Below, one piece after another: positions 1 to 5,572 of a stretch of DNA of 8,688 nucleotides; within the stretch, counting starts at the first letter, position 1; every line of letters starts with the position of its first letter. The stretch is from Chloroflexota bacterium. Its GTDB lineage: Bacteria; Chloroflexota; Dehalococcoidia; UBA3495. The translations under genes were made by a program, and so were the position numbers. The stretch is taken from the NCBI GenBank assembly GCA_022576105.1, contig JACZRM010000059.1, positions 1 to 8,688 of the forward strand, in the 5' to 3' direction. The notes beneath the pieces were generated by a model that made no database searches, was not told where the DNA came from, and worked only from the letters and a program-made list of their open reading frames with translations.

Positions 1-46
1 TGACAAGGTGCTTTAGTACTTCTTCTTTGCCAGTTCTTCGGTTCAT
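1..46 (-). CDS. 5' end of an unidentified leftward gene (partial)
   Basis: An ATG at 46-44 opens a frame that runs to the window edge without a stop and encodes MNRRTGKEEVLKHLV. I do not recognise the protein from 15 residues. The start is supported by a near-consensus minus-strand promoter about 77 bp upstream of it, and by the short basic/polar N-terminus followed by an apparently helical segment. The first six codons plus a preceding TAA are the unit of the 21-bp tandem array that lies directly upstream, so three earlier ATGs each read MNRRTG and then stop. Only this fourth ATG reads onward. No strong Shine-Dalgarno sequence is visible. The call is an inference and depends on the sequence to the left of the window. 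Confidence 0.5.
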   Translation of the reverse strand, partial: MNRRTGKEEVLKHLV

Positions 47-112
47 TTAGCCAGTTCTTCGGTTCATTTAGCCAGTTCTTCGGTTCATTTAGCCAGTTCT
101 TCGGTTCATTTA
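29..112. repeat. Four exact 21-bp tandem repeats spanning start codons
   Basis: Four perfect head-to-tail copies occupy 29-49, 50-70, 71-91 and 92-112. On the minus strand each copy reads TAA followed by ATG-AAC-CGA-AGA-ACT-GGC, so every copy is a stop codon joined directly to an ATG and five more codons. ATGs lie at 109-107, 88-86, 67-65 and 46-44, all in one frame. The first three are closed by the TAA of the next copy and the last opens the leftward gene. A second minus-strand frame through the array is open (NEPKNWL repeated) but has no ATG upstream. Because 21 is a multiple of three, copy-number change would not shift frame. Confidence 0.95.
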
Positions 113-123
113 GGTGGAACGTT

Positions 124-158
124 TGAGCTATTATACCTGTAGATTTCACCCCTGTGAA
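124..158 (-). promoter_or_regulatory. Strong sigma70-type promoter for the leftward gene
   Basis: On the minus strand, a -35 TTCACA (153-158, five of six consensus bases) and a -10 TATAAT (130-135, perfect) are separated by 17 bp. Transcription should start near 123-124, only about 14 nt before the first ATG of the tandem array. The -35 region lies inside a small dyad, TTCAC-N4-GTGAA (145-158). Confidence 0.75.
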
Positions 159-173
159 GAGCCGGATCGCCTG

Positions 174-202
174 CACTTCCACAGCCTGTTAATGTGGAAA
201 TG
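174..202. promoter_or_regulatory. Dyad upstream of the leftward promoter, possible operator
   Basis: Arms 174-183 and 193-202 pair in nine of ten positions around a 9-nt centre, with a perfect TTCCACA/TGTGGAA core at 177-183 and 193-199. The centre lies roughly 65 bp upstream of the predicted start site near 123, where activators or repressors commonly bind. No known regulator motif is recognised, so the role is inferred from position and symmetry only. Confidence 0.35.
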
Positions 203-399
203 AGGAGACTGCTGTGCAACGAAATGAATGGAGCGGCGGGATACCGGAGGCAAAAACGGTAACGTATCTCTCTGCGATGCCAGAGGGATTGAGGTTGATC
301 CCACGTTGGAGATCAATGGCTAATTTGTTACCGGCGTCCTTTCGCTGGACAAACCGGCCCAAGTCACAGGGTTCACCTTCTCCGATTCCTGACGTCTGC

Positions 400-777
400 T
401 CACCCCGTATCCACGGCCCGGATCAGGAATACGGCTAGAAACAACGAGATCATGGCAAATGCTATGTTGGGACGGTCGTGGCCATATATGCGGATGTAGA
501 TGTATGTGCCGGGCAGCACCAGAAAGGACAGCCCGCCGTAGAGGAAGATGTGAAGCGGCGTGGCAGGTCTGAATCCGGACAGTAAAAGCCACAGCCCCAG
601 TACCACTTGAAGCGCCAGCATAGCGGCGCCTGCCCCTAGAACAGCCCGGTATGCAGGTGAGAGGAACACTGGATTGCGGCGGTGCGATACCACCCCGTAG
701 GCCGCGCATATCACCATCCACGCAATGGAGATATAGGCCAGCGTTCGATGAGCAGCCAAAAGGGTGTCTGCGGTCAT
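400..777 (-). CDS. Small four-helix membrane protein, resembling half of a CtaA-type heme protein
   Basis: This 125-residue protein is very hydrophobic, with predicted membrane helices at about 12-30, 44-66, 74-96 and 104-121. Histidines sit at helix ends: His10 in AAHRTLAY, His32, His76 in LHIFLYGG and His100. The order HR motif, LQVVLGLW helix, then a helix opening with LH recalls one four-helix half of heme A synthase (CtaA/COX15) or small b-type cytochromes, so heme binding is possible. That is inference; no family is firmly recognised. The ATG lies 25 nt after the purL stop with a GAGGG Shine-Dalgarno 9 nt upstream, so it is probably the last gene of the purL transcript. A functional link to purine synthesis is not evident. 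Confidence 0.8.
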   Translation of the reverse strand: MTADTLLAAHRTLAYISIAWMVICAAYGVVSHRRNPVFLSPAYRAVLGAGAAMLALQVVLGLWLLLSGFRPATPLHIFLYGGLSFLVLPGTYIYIRIYGHDRPNIAFAMISLFLAVFLIRAVDTG

Positions 778-802
778 AGTTCCAGTCCCTCAGGCACGGA
801 GT

Positions 803-3013
803 TTAACGTTCCAGAGCGCGTTCCAGCCCGTTATGCCACGCATCTTCCAGTTCCTCTAGCGGTAGGTCCAAAAGGTCTGAAAAAGCGAACCTTTTGCCGC
901 CTACTGTTCCCAGCGGAGTGTAAGGGACGCCTTCCTCCCGGCACACCTCCTCCACTTGGCGCAGGTTTCCGGCATCTAGCGAGATGATAATTCGCGATGC
1001 CGTCTCACCGAACAGGGCCGCATCCCAGCGGCCTCGAAGTTTAGCGGTAGCCTGGAACCCCAGCCCTCCCTGAATGGCGCTTTCCGCCACCGCTACCGCC
1101 AGCCCGCCTTCGGCGCAGTCGTGGGCGGAGCGTAACATCCCTTCTTCAATCAGACGCAAGCACACGCGCTGGACTCCCGTTTCCAGAGCCAGGTCCAGTG
1201 CCGGTTGCCCTGCCACCAGGCCGTGGACCGACTCCAGGTATTCGCTGCCTGCCAGGGCGGCAGCATCGCCGTCCAATTTGAAAGCGCCCAGTAAGACCAC
1301 CAGGTCACCTTCATTCTGGAAGGCCGACCCAACCCTGCGGTCCATATTTTCCATGAGGCCAATGGCGCCCACAACGGGCGTAGGGTACACGGACTCTCCC
1401 CGCGTCTCGTTGTACAGGCTGACGTTGCCACTGACCACCGGCACGCCCAAGACACGGCAGGCCCGGGCCATACCCCGAATGCACTGCTCCAACTGGTAGT
1501 AGATTTCGGGACGCTCTGGATTGCCAAAGTTAAGACAATCGGTAAGGGCCAGGGGTTCGGCCCCACAGCATGACAGGTTGCGGCAGACCTCGGCCACCAC
1601 TATCTGGCCTCCCCGGTAGGGGTCCAGGTAGCACTTGCGCCCGTTCCCATCGATAGCCAGGGCGATGGCTTTGCTGGTGCCCTTGATCCGCAGCACCGCG
1701 GCATCGCTGCCCGGGCCGACCACCGTGTTGGTCTGCACCTGATGGTCGTACTGCCGATACACGCTGTGCTTGCTGGCTATGTTCGGCGATGCCAGCAGCT
1801 TGAGCAGCACGTCGCCGGGCGATTGTTCGGGTAGCGGGACATCGCCCAAGCTCAGTCGCTGGCGATCCAACTGTTCCGGGGAGGGTTCGCCTTTCAGTCG
1901 ATAGCGGGGTGCATCGGTCAGTTTGTCGATGGGCAAATCTACGATCAAATTTTTCCCATCGCGGATCCGGGCGTAGGGTTCCTGAGAGACCTGTCCGATC
2001 TCACGGCAGGTGATGTCCCATTTGTCGAACACCTGCTTTACCTGTTGCACATTGGCCGGAGACACTATCAGGAGCATCCGCTCCTGCGATTCCGACAGCA
2101 TCACCTCATAGCCGGTCATGCCTGCTTCCCGCCGGTGGACCTGATCGATGTCCAGCATCAGACCCCGTCCGCTGCGGGCCACCGACTCGATGGCGGCGCT
2201 GGTCAGTCCCGCCGCACCCAGGTCTTGAAACCCAGCCACCAGACCGGTGGACAGGGCCTCCAGGCAGGACTCGATGAGAATTTTCTCCAGGAAAGGATTC
2301 CCCACCTGAACGGTAGGACGCAGCTCAGTTTCTGTCTCAAAGGTGCGGGAGGCCAACCCGGAAGCGCCGTGAATACCATCGCGGCCGGTTTCGGCGCCCA
2401 CCAGCAGCAGAACGTTGCCGGCGGCCCCGGCTGAAGCGGTGGCAATGCGGTCTTTTGGCACCAGGCCCACGCACATGGCGTTGACCAGCGGGTTCTGAGA
2501 GTAGGAGGAGTCAAAGTAGATTTCACCGGCAACATCGGGAACACCGATACAGTTGCCATACCAGGAGATACCCTGGACCACTCCGTGAAACAGGTGGCGG
2601 TTTCGCGGGTCGTCCAGGGGGCCGAAGCGCAGGGAATTCAGCAGCGCGATGGGCCGGGCGCCCATGGCCAGGATGTCCCGGACAATGCCACCCACGCCGG
2701 TAGCTGCGCCCTGCAGCGGCTCCACCGCCGACGGATGGTTGTGGGACTCCACTTTGAAAACTACGGCCAAGCCGTCGCCAATATCAATTGCTCCGGCGTT
2801 CTCCGCGCCGGACTGGGACAGGACTCTGGGCGAACGACTGGGAAACAGACCCAACAATGGTCTGGAATGTTTATACCCGCAGTGCTCGCTCCACAGCGCG
2901 CCAAACATGCCCAGTTCCACCGGGTTTGGTTCCCGGTCCAGCCGGTCCAGAATCATCTGATACTCGGCCCGGCTCAGGGCTATTTCGTCCAGTACCTCTT
3001 GGCTTACCGCCAC
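803..3013 (-). CDS. purL: Phosphoribosylformylglycinamidine synthase subunit PurL (small type)
   Basis: This is the ATP-dependent synthetase subunit of FGAM synthase (EC 6.3.5.3), converting formylglycinamide ribonucleotide to formylglycinamidine ribonucleotide with ammonia delivered from PurQ in the cytoplasm. At 736 residues it has the small PurL length, which needs separate PurQ and PurS partners. Visible motifs are SEHCGYKHS at 42-50 with the active-site histidine, KVESHNHPS at 88-95 (nucleotide/metal region), DLGAAGL in the first AIRS-like half, and CLNFGNPE (about 492-499) and SGNVSLYNE (about 526-534) in the second half. The start is GTG at 3013-3011, supported by the purine-rich GGAGGGGGAG 6 nt upstream. 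It has its own promoter at 3050-3078 and is followed after 25 nt by the membrane protein gene. It looks intact. Confidence 0.97.
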   Translation of the reverse strand: MAVSQEVLDEIALSRAEYQMILDRLDREPNPVELGMFGALWSEHCGYKHSRPLLGLFPSRSPRVLSQSGAENAGAIDIGDGLAVVFKVESHNHPSAVEPLQGAATGVGGIVRDILAMGARPIALLNSLRFGPLDDPRNRHLFHGVVQGISWYGNCIGVPDVAGEIYFDSSYSQNPLVNAMCVGLVPKDRIATASAGAAGNVLLLVGAETGRDGIHGASGLASRTFETETELRPTVQVGNPFLEKILIESCLEALSTGLVAGFQDLGAAGLTSAAIESVARSGRGLMLDIDQVHRREAGMTGYEVMLSESQERMLLIVSPANVQQVKQVFDKWDITCREIGQVSQEPYARIRDGKNLIVDLPIDKLTDAPRYRLKGEPSPEQLDRQRLSLGDVPLPEQSPGDVLLKLLASPNIASKHSVYRQYDHQVQTNTVVGPGSDAAVLRIKGTSKAIALAIDGNGRKCYLDPYRGGQIVVAEVCRNLSCCGAEPLALTDCLNFGNPERPEIYYQLEQCIRGMARACRVLGVPVVSGNVSLYNETRGESVYPTPVVGAIGLMENMDRRVGSAFQNEGDLVVLLGAFKLDGDAAALAGSEYLESVHGLVAGQPALDLALETGVQRVCLRLIEEGMLRSAHDCAEGGLAVAVAESAIQGGLGFQATAKLRGRWDAALFGETASRIIISLDAGNLRQVEEVCREEGVPYTPLGTVGGKRFAFSDLLDLPLEELEDAWHNGLERALER

Positions 3014-3042
3014 AAGCCACTCCCCCTCCGGTTTCCCGTTTC

Positions 3043-3078
3043 GCTAGACATTATAGTAGGGGCAGGCTGGCGTGTCTG
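3043..3078 (-). promoter_or_regulatory. Promoter of purL
   Basis: On the minus strand, a -35 CAGACA (3073-3078, four of six consensus) and a perfect -10 TATAAT (3050-3055) are 17 bp apart. The predicted start site near 3043 gives a leader of about 30 nt ending in the purL Shine-Dalgarno. An inverted repeat, GGGCAG at 3060-3065 and CTGCCC at 3076-3081, overlaps the -35 and spacer and could be an operator. No PurR-box or PRPP-repressor sequence is recognised. Confidence 0.6.
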
Positions 3079-3242
3079 CCCAAGATGGTGTCGAATAAGC
3101 CCGGCCGCTGTGCCCCCCTATCAGCACGCTTTATTCACAACGATTCTTGGCAGGACCTGGCAGCAGCCCCTTCTCGCTTGAATGGATTTGGTCCAGATGT
3201 ACCTTTTGTTCCAAAAGCCGACGAATATTTCCACCCGGTCAT

Positions 3243-3347
3243 GGTTCGACGGGCTCACCACGAACGGAAGAAAACCCGTTCATCCCGAGCCTGTCGAGGG
3301 ATCGCCCTGAGCCACTTCGACAAGCTCCGGAGCTTGTCGAAGTGGCT
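3243..3347. repeat. REP/BIME-like element with two hairpins
   Basis: Four copies of the 11-bp core TCGACRRGCTC occur in alternating orientation: 3246-3256 (+), 3287-3297 (-), 3317-3327 (+) and 3330-3340 (-). The first pair forms an imperfect hairpin (3246-3297) with an inner GAACGG/CCGTTC stem (3262-3267, 3276-3281). The second pair lies inside a perfect 38-nt palindrome at 3310-3347. No U-tract follows on either strand, so it is not a standard intrinsic terminator. Repeats with cores of this kind are common in intergenic DNA of several bacterial groups, including Chloroflexota, which is recollection rather than a search result. Confidence 0.8.
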
Positions 3348-3544
3348 AAAATAGGGTGAACCAGATTCTTTGCTATCTCAAATTAAATTTCGAGGCAAGG
3401 CCCCCTCGATGGGGCAAGGTTGGGAAGAGGGTGCTGGACAAGGGGCTTGATACCTTGCACGCCGCCCCGAGCAAATACTGCCGAACCGCCGAACCACCAG
3501 GCCGACAGCCATTGGCGTAGCCCGGCTGTCATGGGTGGGATTAG

Positions 3545-4234
3545 TTACCGGCAGCTATCGATGATCGATTGAAAAATCAGATTGCCGTCGCAACTGCCCA
3601 GTATTTCCTCGCAGCTGCGCTCCGGGTGGGGCATCATACCCAGCACATTGCCCGGCTCGTTTACGATGCCGGCAATGTTATGCGCCGAGCCGTTGGGGTT
3701 GGCCGAATCAGTCACCTGCCCGGAGGATTCGCAGTACCGGAACAGAATTCGCCCTTCTTCCTCAAGTTGGGCGATGGTGGCGTCGTCGGCGTAGTAGTTG
3801 CCTTCCCCGTGAGACACCGGGACTCGCAACACCTGACCGCGTTGGCAGTTTCGGCTGAAGGGGGTATCGTTGCGTTGGGTCAGTAGACTGGTCCATTGGC
3901 AGCGATACTCCAGATGCCGGTTGCGCCGCAGCACTCCGGGCAGCAGCCCGGCCTCGCACAATATCTGGAAGCCGTTGCAGATCCCGATGACCGGACGGCC
4001 CTGGGCGACAAATTGGTGCAGGGCCGTCATTACCGGCGAGAAACGGGCAATGGCCCCGGCCCGCAGATAATCGCCGTAAGAGAAGCCACCCGGCAGAACC
4101 AGGCAGTCGTAAGCGGATAGGTCGGTCTCTTGATGCCAGACGTAGTCGGCCTGCTGGCCTAGAATATCGCTGACCACGTAGTAACAATCGGTGTCACTCC
4201 AGGTCCCGGGGAAAACCACGATGCCAAAGCGCAT
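3545..4234 (-). CDS. purQ: Phosphoribosylformylglycinamidine synthase subunit PurQ (glutaminase)
   Basis: This is the class I glutamine amidotransferase subunit that hydrolyses glutamine and channels ammonia to PurL. The 229-residue length is typical. The N-terminus MRFGIVVFPG and the strand-turn CLVLPGGFSYGDYLRAGA (44-61) are characteristic. The triad is visible: nucleophile Cys86 in GICNGFQ, His203 and Glu205 in PHPERS. SHGEGNYYAD (141-150) is the conserved substrate-side loop. The ATG at 4234 is the only sensible start, because an in-frame TGA occurs in each upstream 12-bp repeat. The Shine-Dalgarno is weak (AGGG, about 16 nt away). It lies 79 nt downstream of yqeY in the same direction. 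Confidence 0.97.
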   Translation of the reverse strand: MRFGIVVFPGTWSDTDCYYVVSDILGQQADYVWHQETDLSAYDCLVLPGGFSYGDYLRAGAIARFSPVMTALHQFVAQGRPVIGICNGFQILCEAGLLPGVLRRNRHLEYRCQWTSLLTQRNDTPFSRNCQRGQVLRVPVSHGEGNYYADDATIAQLEEEGRILFRYCESSGQVTDSANPNGSAHNIAGIVNEPGNVLGMMPHPERSCEEILGSCDGNLIFQSIIDSCR

Positions 4235-4253
4235 GGTGTTTATTTTCTTACCC

Positions 4254-4289
4254 TGAAATACTCACTGAAATACTCACTGAAATACTCGC
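4254..4289. repeat. Three 12-bp tandem repeats in the purQ leader
   Basis: Copies at 4254-4265, 4266-4277 and 4278-4289 read TGAAATACTCAC, the third differing at one base (G for A). The array sits 20 bp upstream of the purQ ATG. On the minus strand a possible -35 TTGGCA (4290-4295, five of six) abuts the array, so the repeats would fall where a spacer and -10 would lie, but no good -10 is present. The unit is close to one helical turn and is a multiple of three. Confidence 0.9.
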
Positions 4290-4313
4290 TGCCAATTCCA
4301 CCGAAAAGGCCCA

Positions 4314-4772
4314 CTAACTCCCGCCCGCCTTCTTCAGCAGTTCGGTGAGCAGCGCGTTGACCTGAGCGCCATCGGCCCTGCCTTTCACTTGCGGCATCAC
4401 CTTGCCCATCACCTGGCCCTTATCGCGCTCGGACGCTGCTCCTAGTTGCTGGATTGCCTCCGCAATAATCTTCGACAGCTCCTCGTCGCCCATCTGGGGC
4501 GGCAGATACTCTTCCACCACCGCCAGTGCCGCCGTTTCCTTGGCCACCAGGTCGGGACGGTTGCCCGCCTGGAACATCTGGATGCTCTCCCGACGCTCTT
4601 TGGCCTGTTTGGACAGGACCTCAACGACACCGGGCTCGTCCAATTCCTTCAGCTGATTCTTTTCGGTGAGTTGAATTTTACTCTTGAGAAAACGCAGCGA
4701 CTCCAGCCGCTCCTGGTCCCGACTGCGCATGGCATTGCGAATATCTTCTTCAAGTCTTTCTTTCAAGGTCAT
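4314..4772 (-). CDS. yqeY: GatB/YqeY domain-containing protein
   Basis: This 152-residue soluble helical protein matches the stand-alone YqeY family in length and sequence: MTLKERLEEDIRNAMRSRD at the start, LRFLKSKIQ at 27-35, QAKERRESIQMF near 56-67, EEYLPPQM near 87-94, and the C-terminal KGQVMGKVMPQVKGRADG segment. The domain is related to the C-terminal tRNA-binding tail of GatB in the tRNA-dependent amidotransferase, but the cellular role of stand-alone YqeY is not settled. The ATG at 4772 has only a weak ribosome site. A four-codon frame (ATG GTG CTC CGA TGA) ends across this start, which may be chance. It is the first gene of the leftward group with purQ. Confidence 0.95.
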   Translation of the reverse strand: MTLKERLEEDIRNAMRSRDQERLESLRFLKSKIQLTEKNQLKELDEPGVVEVLSKQAKERRESIQMFQAGNRPDLVAKETAALAVVEEYLPPQMGDEELSKIIAEAIQQLGAASERDKGQVMGKVMPQVKGRADGAQVNALLTELLKKAGGS

Positions 4773-4793
4773 CGGAGCACCATCCCACCGGCC

Positions 4794-4832
4794 AATTCAA
4801 AAATAGTATATTCCAGTTGGTTGCCCCAAGTA
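4794..4832 (-). promoter_or_regulatory. Possible promoter of yqeY (and purQ)
   Basis: On the minus strand a -10-like TATACT (five of six) lies at 4807-4812, about 35 bp upstream of the yqeY ATG. No good -35 occurs at 17 bp; TTGGGG lies at a short 14-bp distance. The call rests on the -10 and on position. Confidence 0.3.
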
Positions 4833-4849
4833 CATAAGCCCAGTATCAT
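4821..4849 (+). promoter_or_regulatory. Possible rightward promoter for the Uri-type gene
   Basis: TTGCCC (4821-4826, four of six) and TATCAT (4844-4849, five of six) are 17 bp apart. A start near 4856 would place the nested inverted repeat at 4896-4972 inside a leader of about 195 nt. The -10 lies at the left end of the 19-bp repeat that recurs at 5003-5021, where a second TATCAT (5004-5009) has only a poor -35. Confidence 0.35.
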
Positions 4850-5021
4850 CACCGAGTGCCTGCCATTCTCACCTAAATGTATTCGGCATTTTATTCGATA
4901 CGCCCCGAATGATTGGGACTACTCAATCAAGCCCCGACCAATGTTGGTCGAGTAGCCTGAAATGGCGTATCGAGACCACTATTGGTTGATTCCAAAGACT
5001 CCGTATCATCACCAAGTACCT
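4843..5021. repeat. 19-bp imperfect direct repeats bracketing an intergenic segment
   Basis: GTATCATCACC followed by (G/A)AGT(G/A)CCT occurs at 4843-4861 and at 5003-5021, matching at 17 of 19 positions and starting 160 bp apart. The copies bracket the nested inverted repeat at 4896-4972. They could be duplicated promoter/operator sites or a relic of duplication. There are no terminal inverted repeats or transposase to support an insertion. Confidence 0.7.
4896..4972. repeat. Nested inverted repeat (multi-stem structure)
   Basis: Three stems are stacked: CGATACGCC (4896-4904) with GGCGTATCG (4964-4972), a perfect 9 bp; CTACT (4919-4923) with AGTAG (4951-4955); and CGACCA (4935-4940) with TGGTCG (4945-4950) around the loop ATGT. 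Twenty base pairs form in 77 nt. A competing stem, ATTCGG (4881-4886) with CCGAAT (4905-4910), would enclose the left outer arm. It could be a leader structure of the rightward gene, a small RNA or a repeat element; no known RNA family is recognised. Confidence 0.7.
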
Positions 5022-5051
5022 CATTCCAATTTTCGATCCCGGAGACTCGTC

Positions 5052-5519
5052 TTGAAGGGAAGCTACGCGCTGGTGCTGCATTTGGCCCAGGCCCAAGACC
5101 TAACCGTGGGTAAACTGGGGACTCATCGGTTTGAGCCTGGCTATTACCTGTACTTCGGCAGCGCCCTGAACAGTTTGGAGGGACGGCTGCGGCGGCACTT
5201 GCTGCCAGACAAGAAGCTGCATTGGCATATCGATTTCCTGTCCGCGAAGGCCACCATCCACGAAATTTGGTGGGCCGAGGGCGTGGCCCGACAAGAATGC
5301 GCCTGGACCCAGACTGCCCTGGGATTGCCAAGAGTATCTATCCCAGTCAAGGGCTTTGGCTCATCCGACTGTCGCAGATGTCCCTCACATCTGGTGTATC
5401 TGCCCAGCTTGGAAGATGTCGGCGCGCTGACTCGGATCATCGCGACAAACTCATCGGAGAAAATTACCCGCAGCCCGGCCGAAATCAGCCAAATTCTCCA
5501 GCCGATGGCCGGAAACTAG
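5052..5519 (+). CDS. Uri-type DUF123 (COG1833) protein, GIY-YIG-like
   Basis: The protein matches the DUF123/COG1833 family, described as Uri-superfamily endonucleases related to GIY-YIG nucleases. Counting from TTG 5052, the motifs in order are GSYALVLHL (3-11), VGKLG (19-23), YYLYFGSA (31-38, the YIG-like strand), the basic RLRRHL (45-50), HWHIDFL (57-63), then GFGSSDC..CPSHLVY (101-116) with two cysteines and a histidine typical of the family C-terminus. Family proteins begin a residue or two before GSY. TTG at 5052 has GGAGA 6 nt upstream (5041-5045) and gives 155 residues. An ATG at 4962 would add 30 residues without a Shine-Dalgarno and would run through the intergenic repeats, so I reject it as the start. 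Nuclease activity is inferred from family; the substrate is unknown. Confidence 0.85.
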   Translation: MKGSYALVLHLAQAQDLTVGKLGTHRFEPGYYLYFGSALNSLEGRLRRHLLPDKKLHWHIDFLSAKATIHEIWWAEGVARQECAWTQTALGLPRVSIPVKGFGSSDCRRCPSHLVYLPSLEDVGALTRIIATNSSEKITRSPAEISQILQPMAGN

Positions 5520-5536
5520 GCTTAGAACTCATTCCC

Positions 5537-5572
5537 TTCCCATCAGCAAATTCGTCTTGTATAATTGGCTGA
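5537..5572 (+). promoter_or_regulatory. Promoter of the two-helix membrane protein gene
   Basis: TTCCCA (5537-5542, four of six) and a perfect TATAAT (5560-5565) are separated by 17 bp. The start site near 5572 gives an unusually long leader of about 200 nt before the ATG at 5774. Confidence 0.6.

Larger units (their letters stand above)
3014..3544. other. 531-bp gap between purQ and purL
   Basis: No plausible gene is seen here; plus-strand open frames entering it are extensions of antisense frames over purL. Besides the purL promoter and the REP-like element, it holds small hairpins: CTTTTG-ttc-CAAAAG at 3203-3217, and GACAGCC/GGCTGTC near 3502-3530 just downstream of purQ, without a U-tract. 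The stretches 3082-3202 and 3360-3490 show nothing I can interpret. In particular I find no purS-like frame of about 80 codons. Confidence 0.6.

Noticed and set aside
29..112. CRISPR-like or generic minisatellite reading of the 21-bp array
   Set aside because: There are no spacers between copies, so it is not CRISPR; the exact stop-start phasing with an open frame makes the start-array description more informative.
214..438. Plus-strand GTG frame of 74 codons with a good GAGGAG 6 nt upstream
   Set aside because: The product has low-complexity, non-family-like composition, overlaps the 3' end of the opposing membrane gene and has no promoter. The purine-rich site coincides with one arm of the dyad at 174-202.
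3150..3175. GGCAGGACCTGGCAGCAGCC resembling the SRP RNA domain IV
   Set aside because: The required GGAA tetraloop and matching flanking helix are missing.
2585..3354. Long plus-strand frames (up to 198 codons) opposite the 5' part of purL and into the gap
   Set aside because: They are antisense shadows of the well-supported purL codons with no ribosome sites or recognisable domains.
4843..5021. Interpretation as a MITE or insertion sequence
   Set aside because: No terminal inverted repeats match at the ends, no target-site duplication is clear beyond the 19-bp imperfect repeats, and no transposase is present.
4962..5051. N-terminal extension of the Uri-type protein from ATG 4962
   Set aside because: No Shine-Dalgarno, no family similarity in these 30 residues, and the stretch contains arms of the intergenic inverted and direct repeats.
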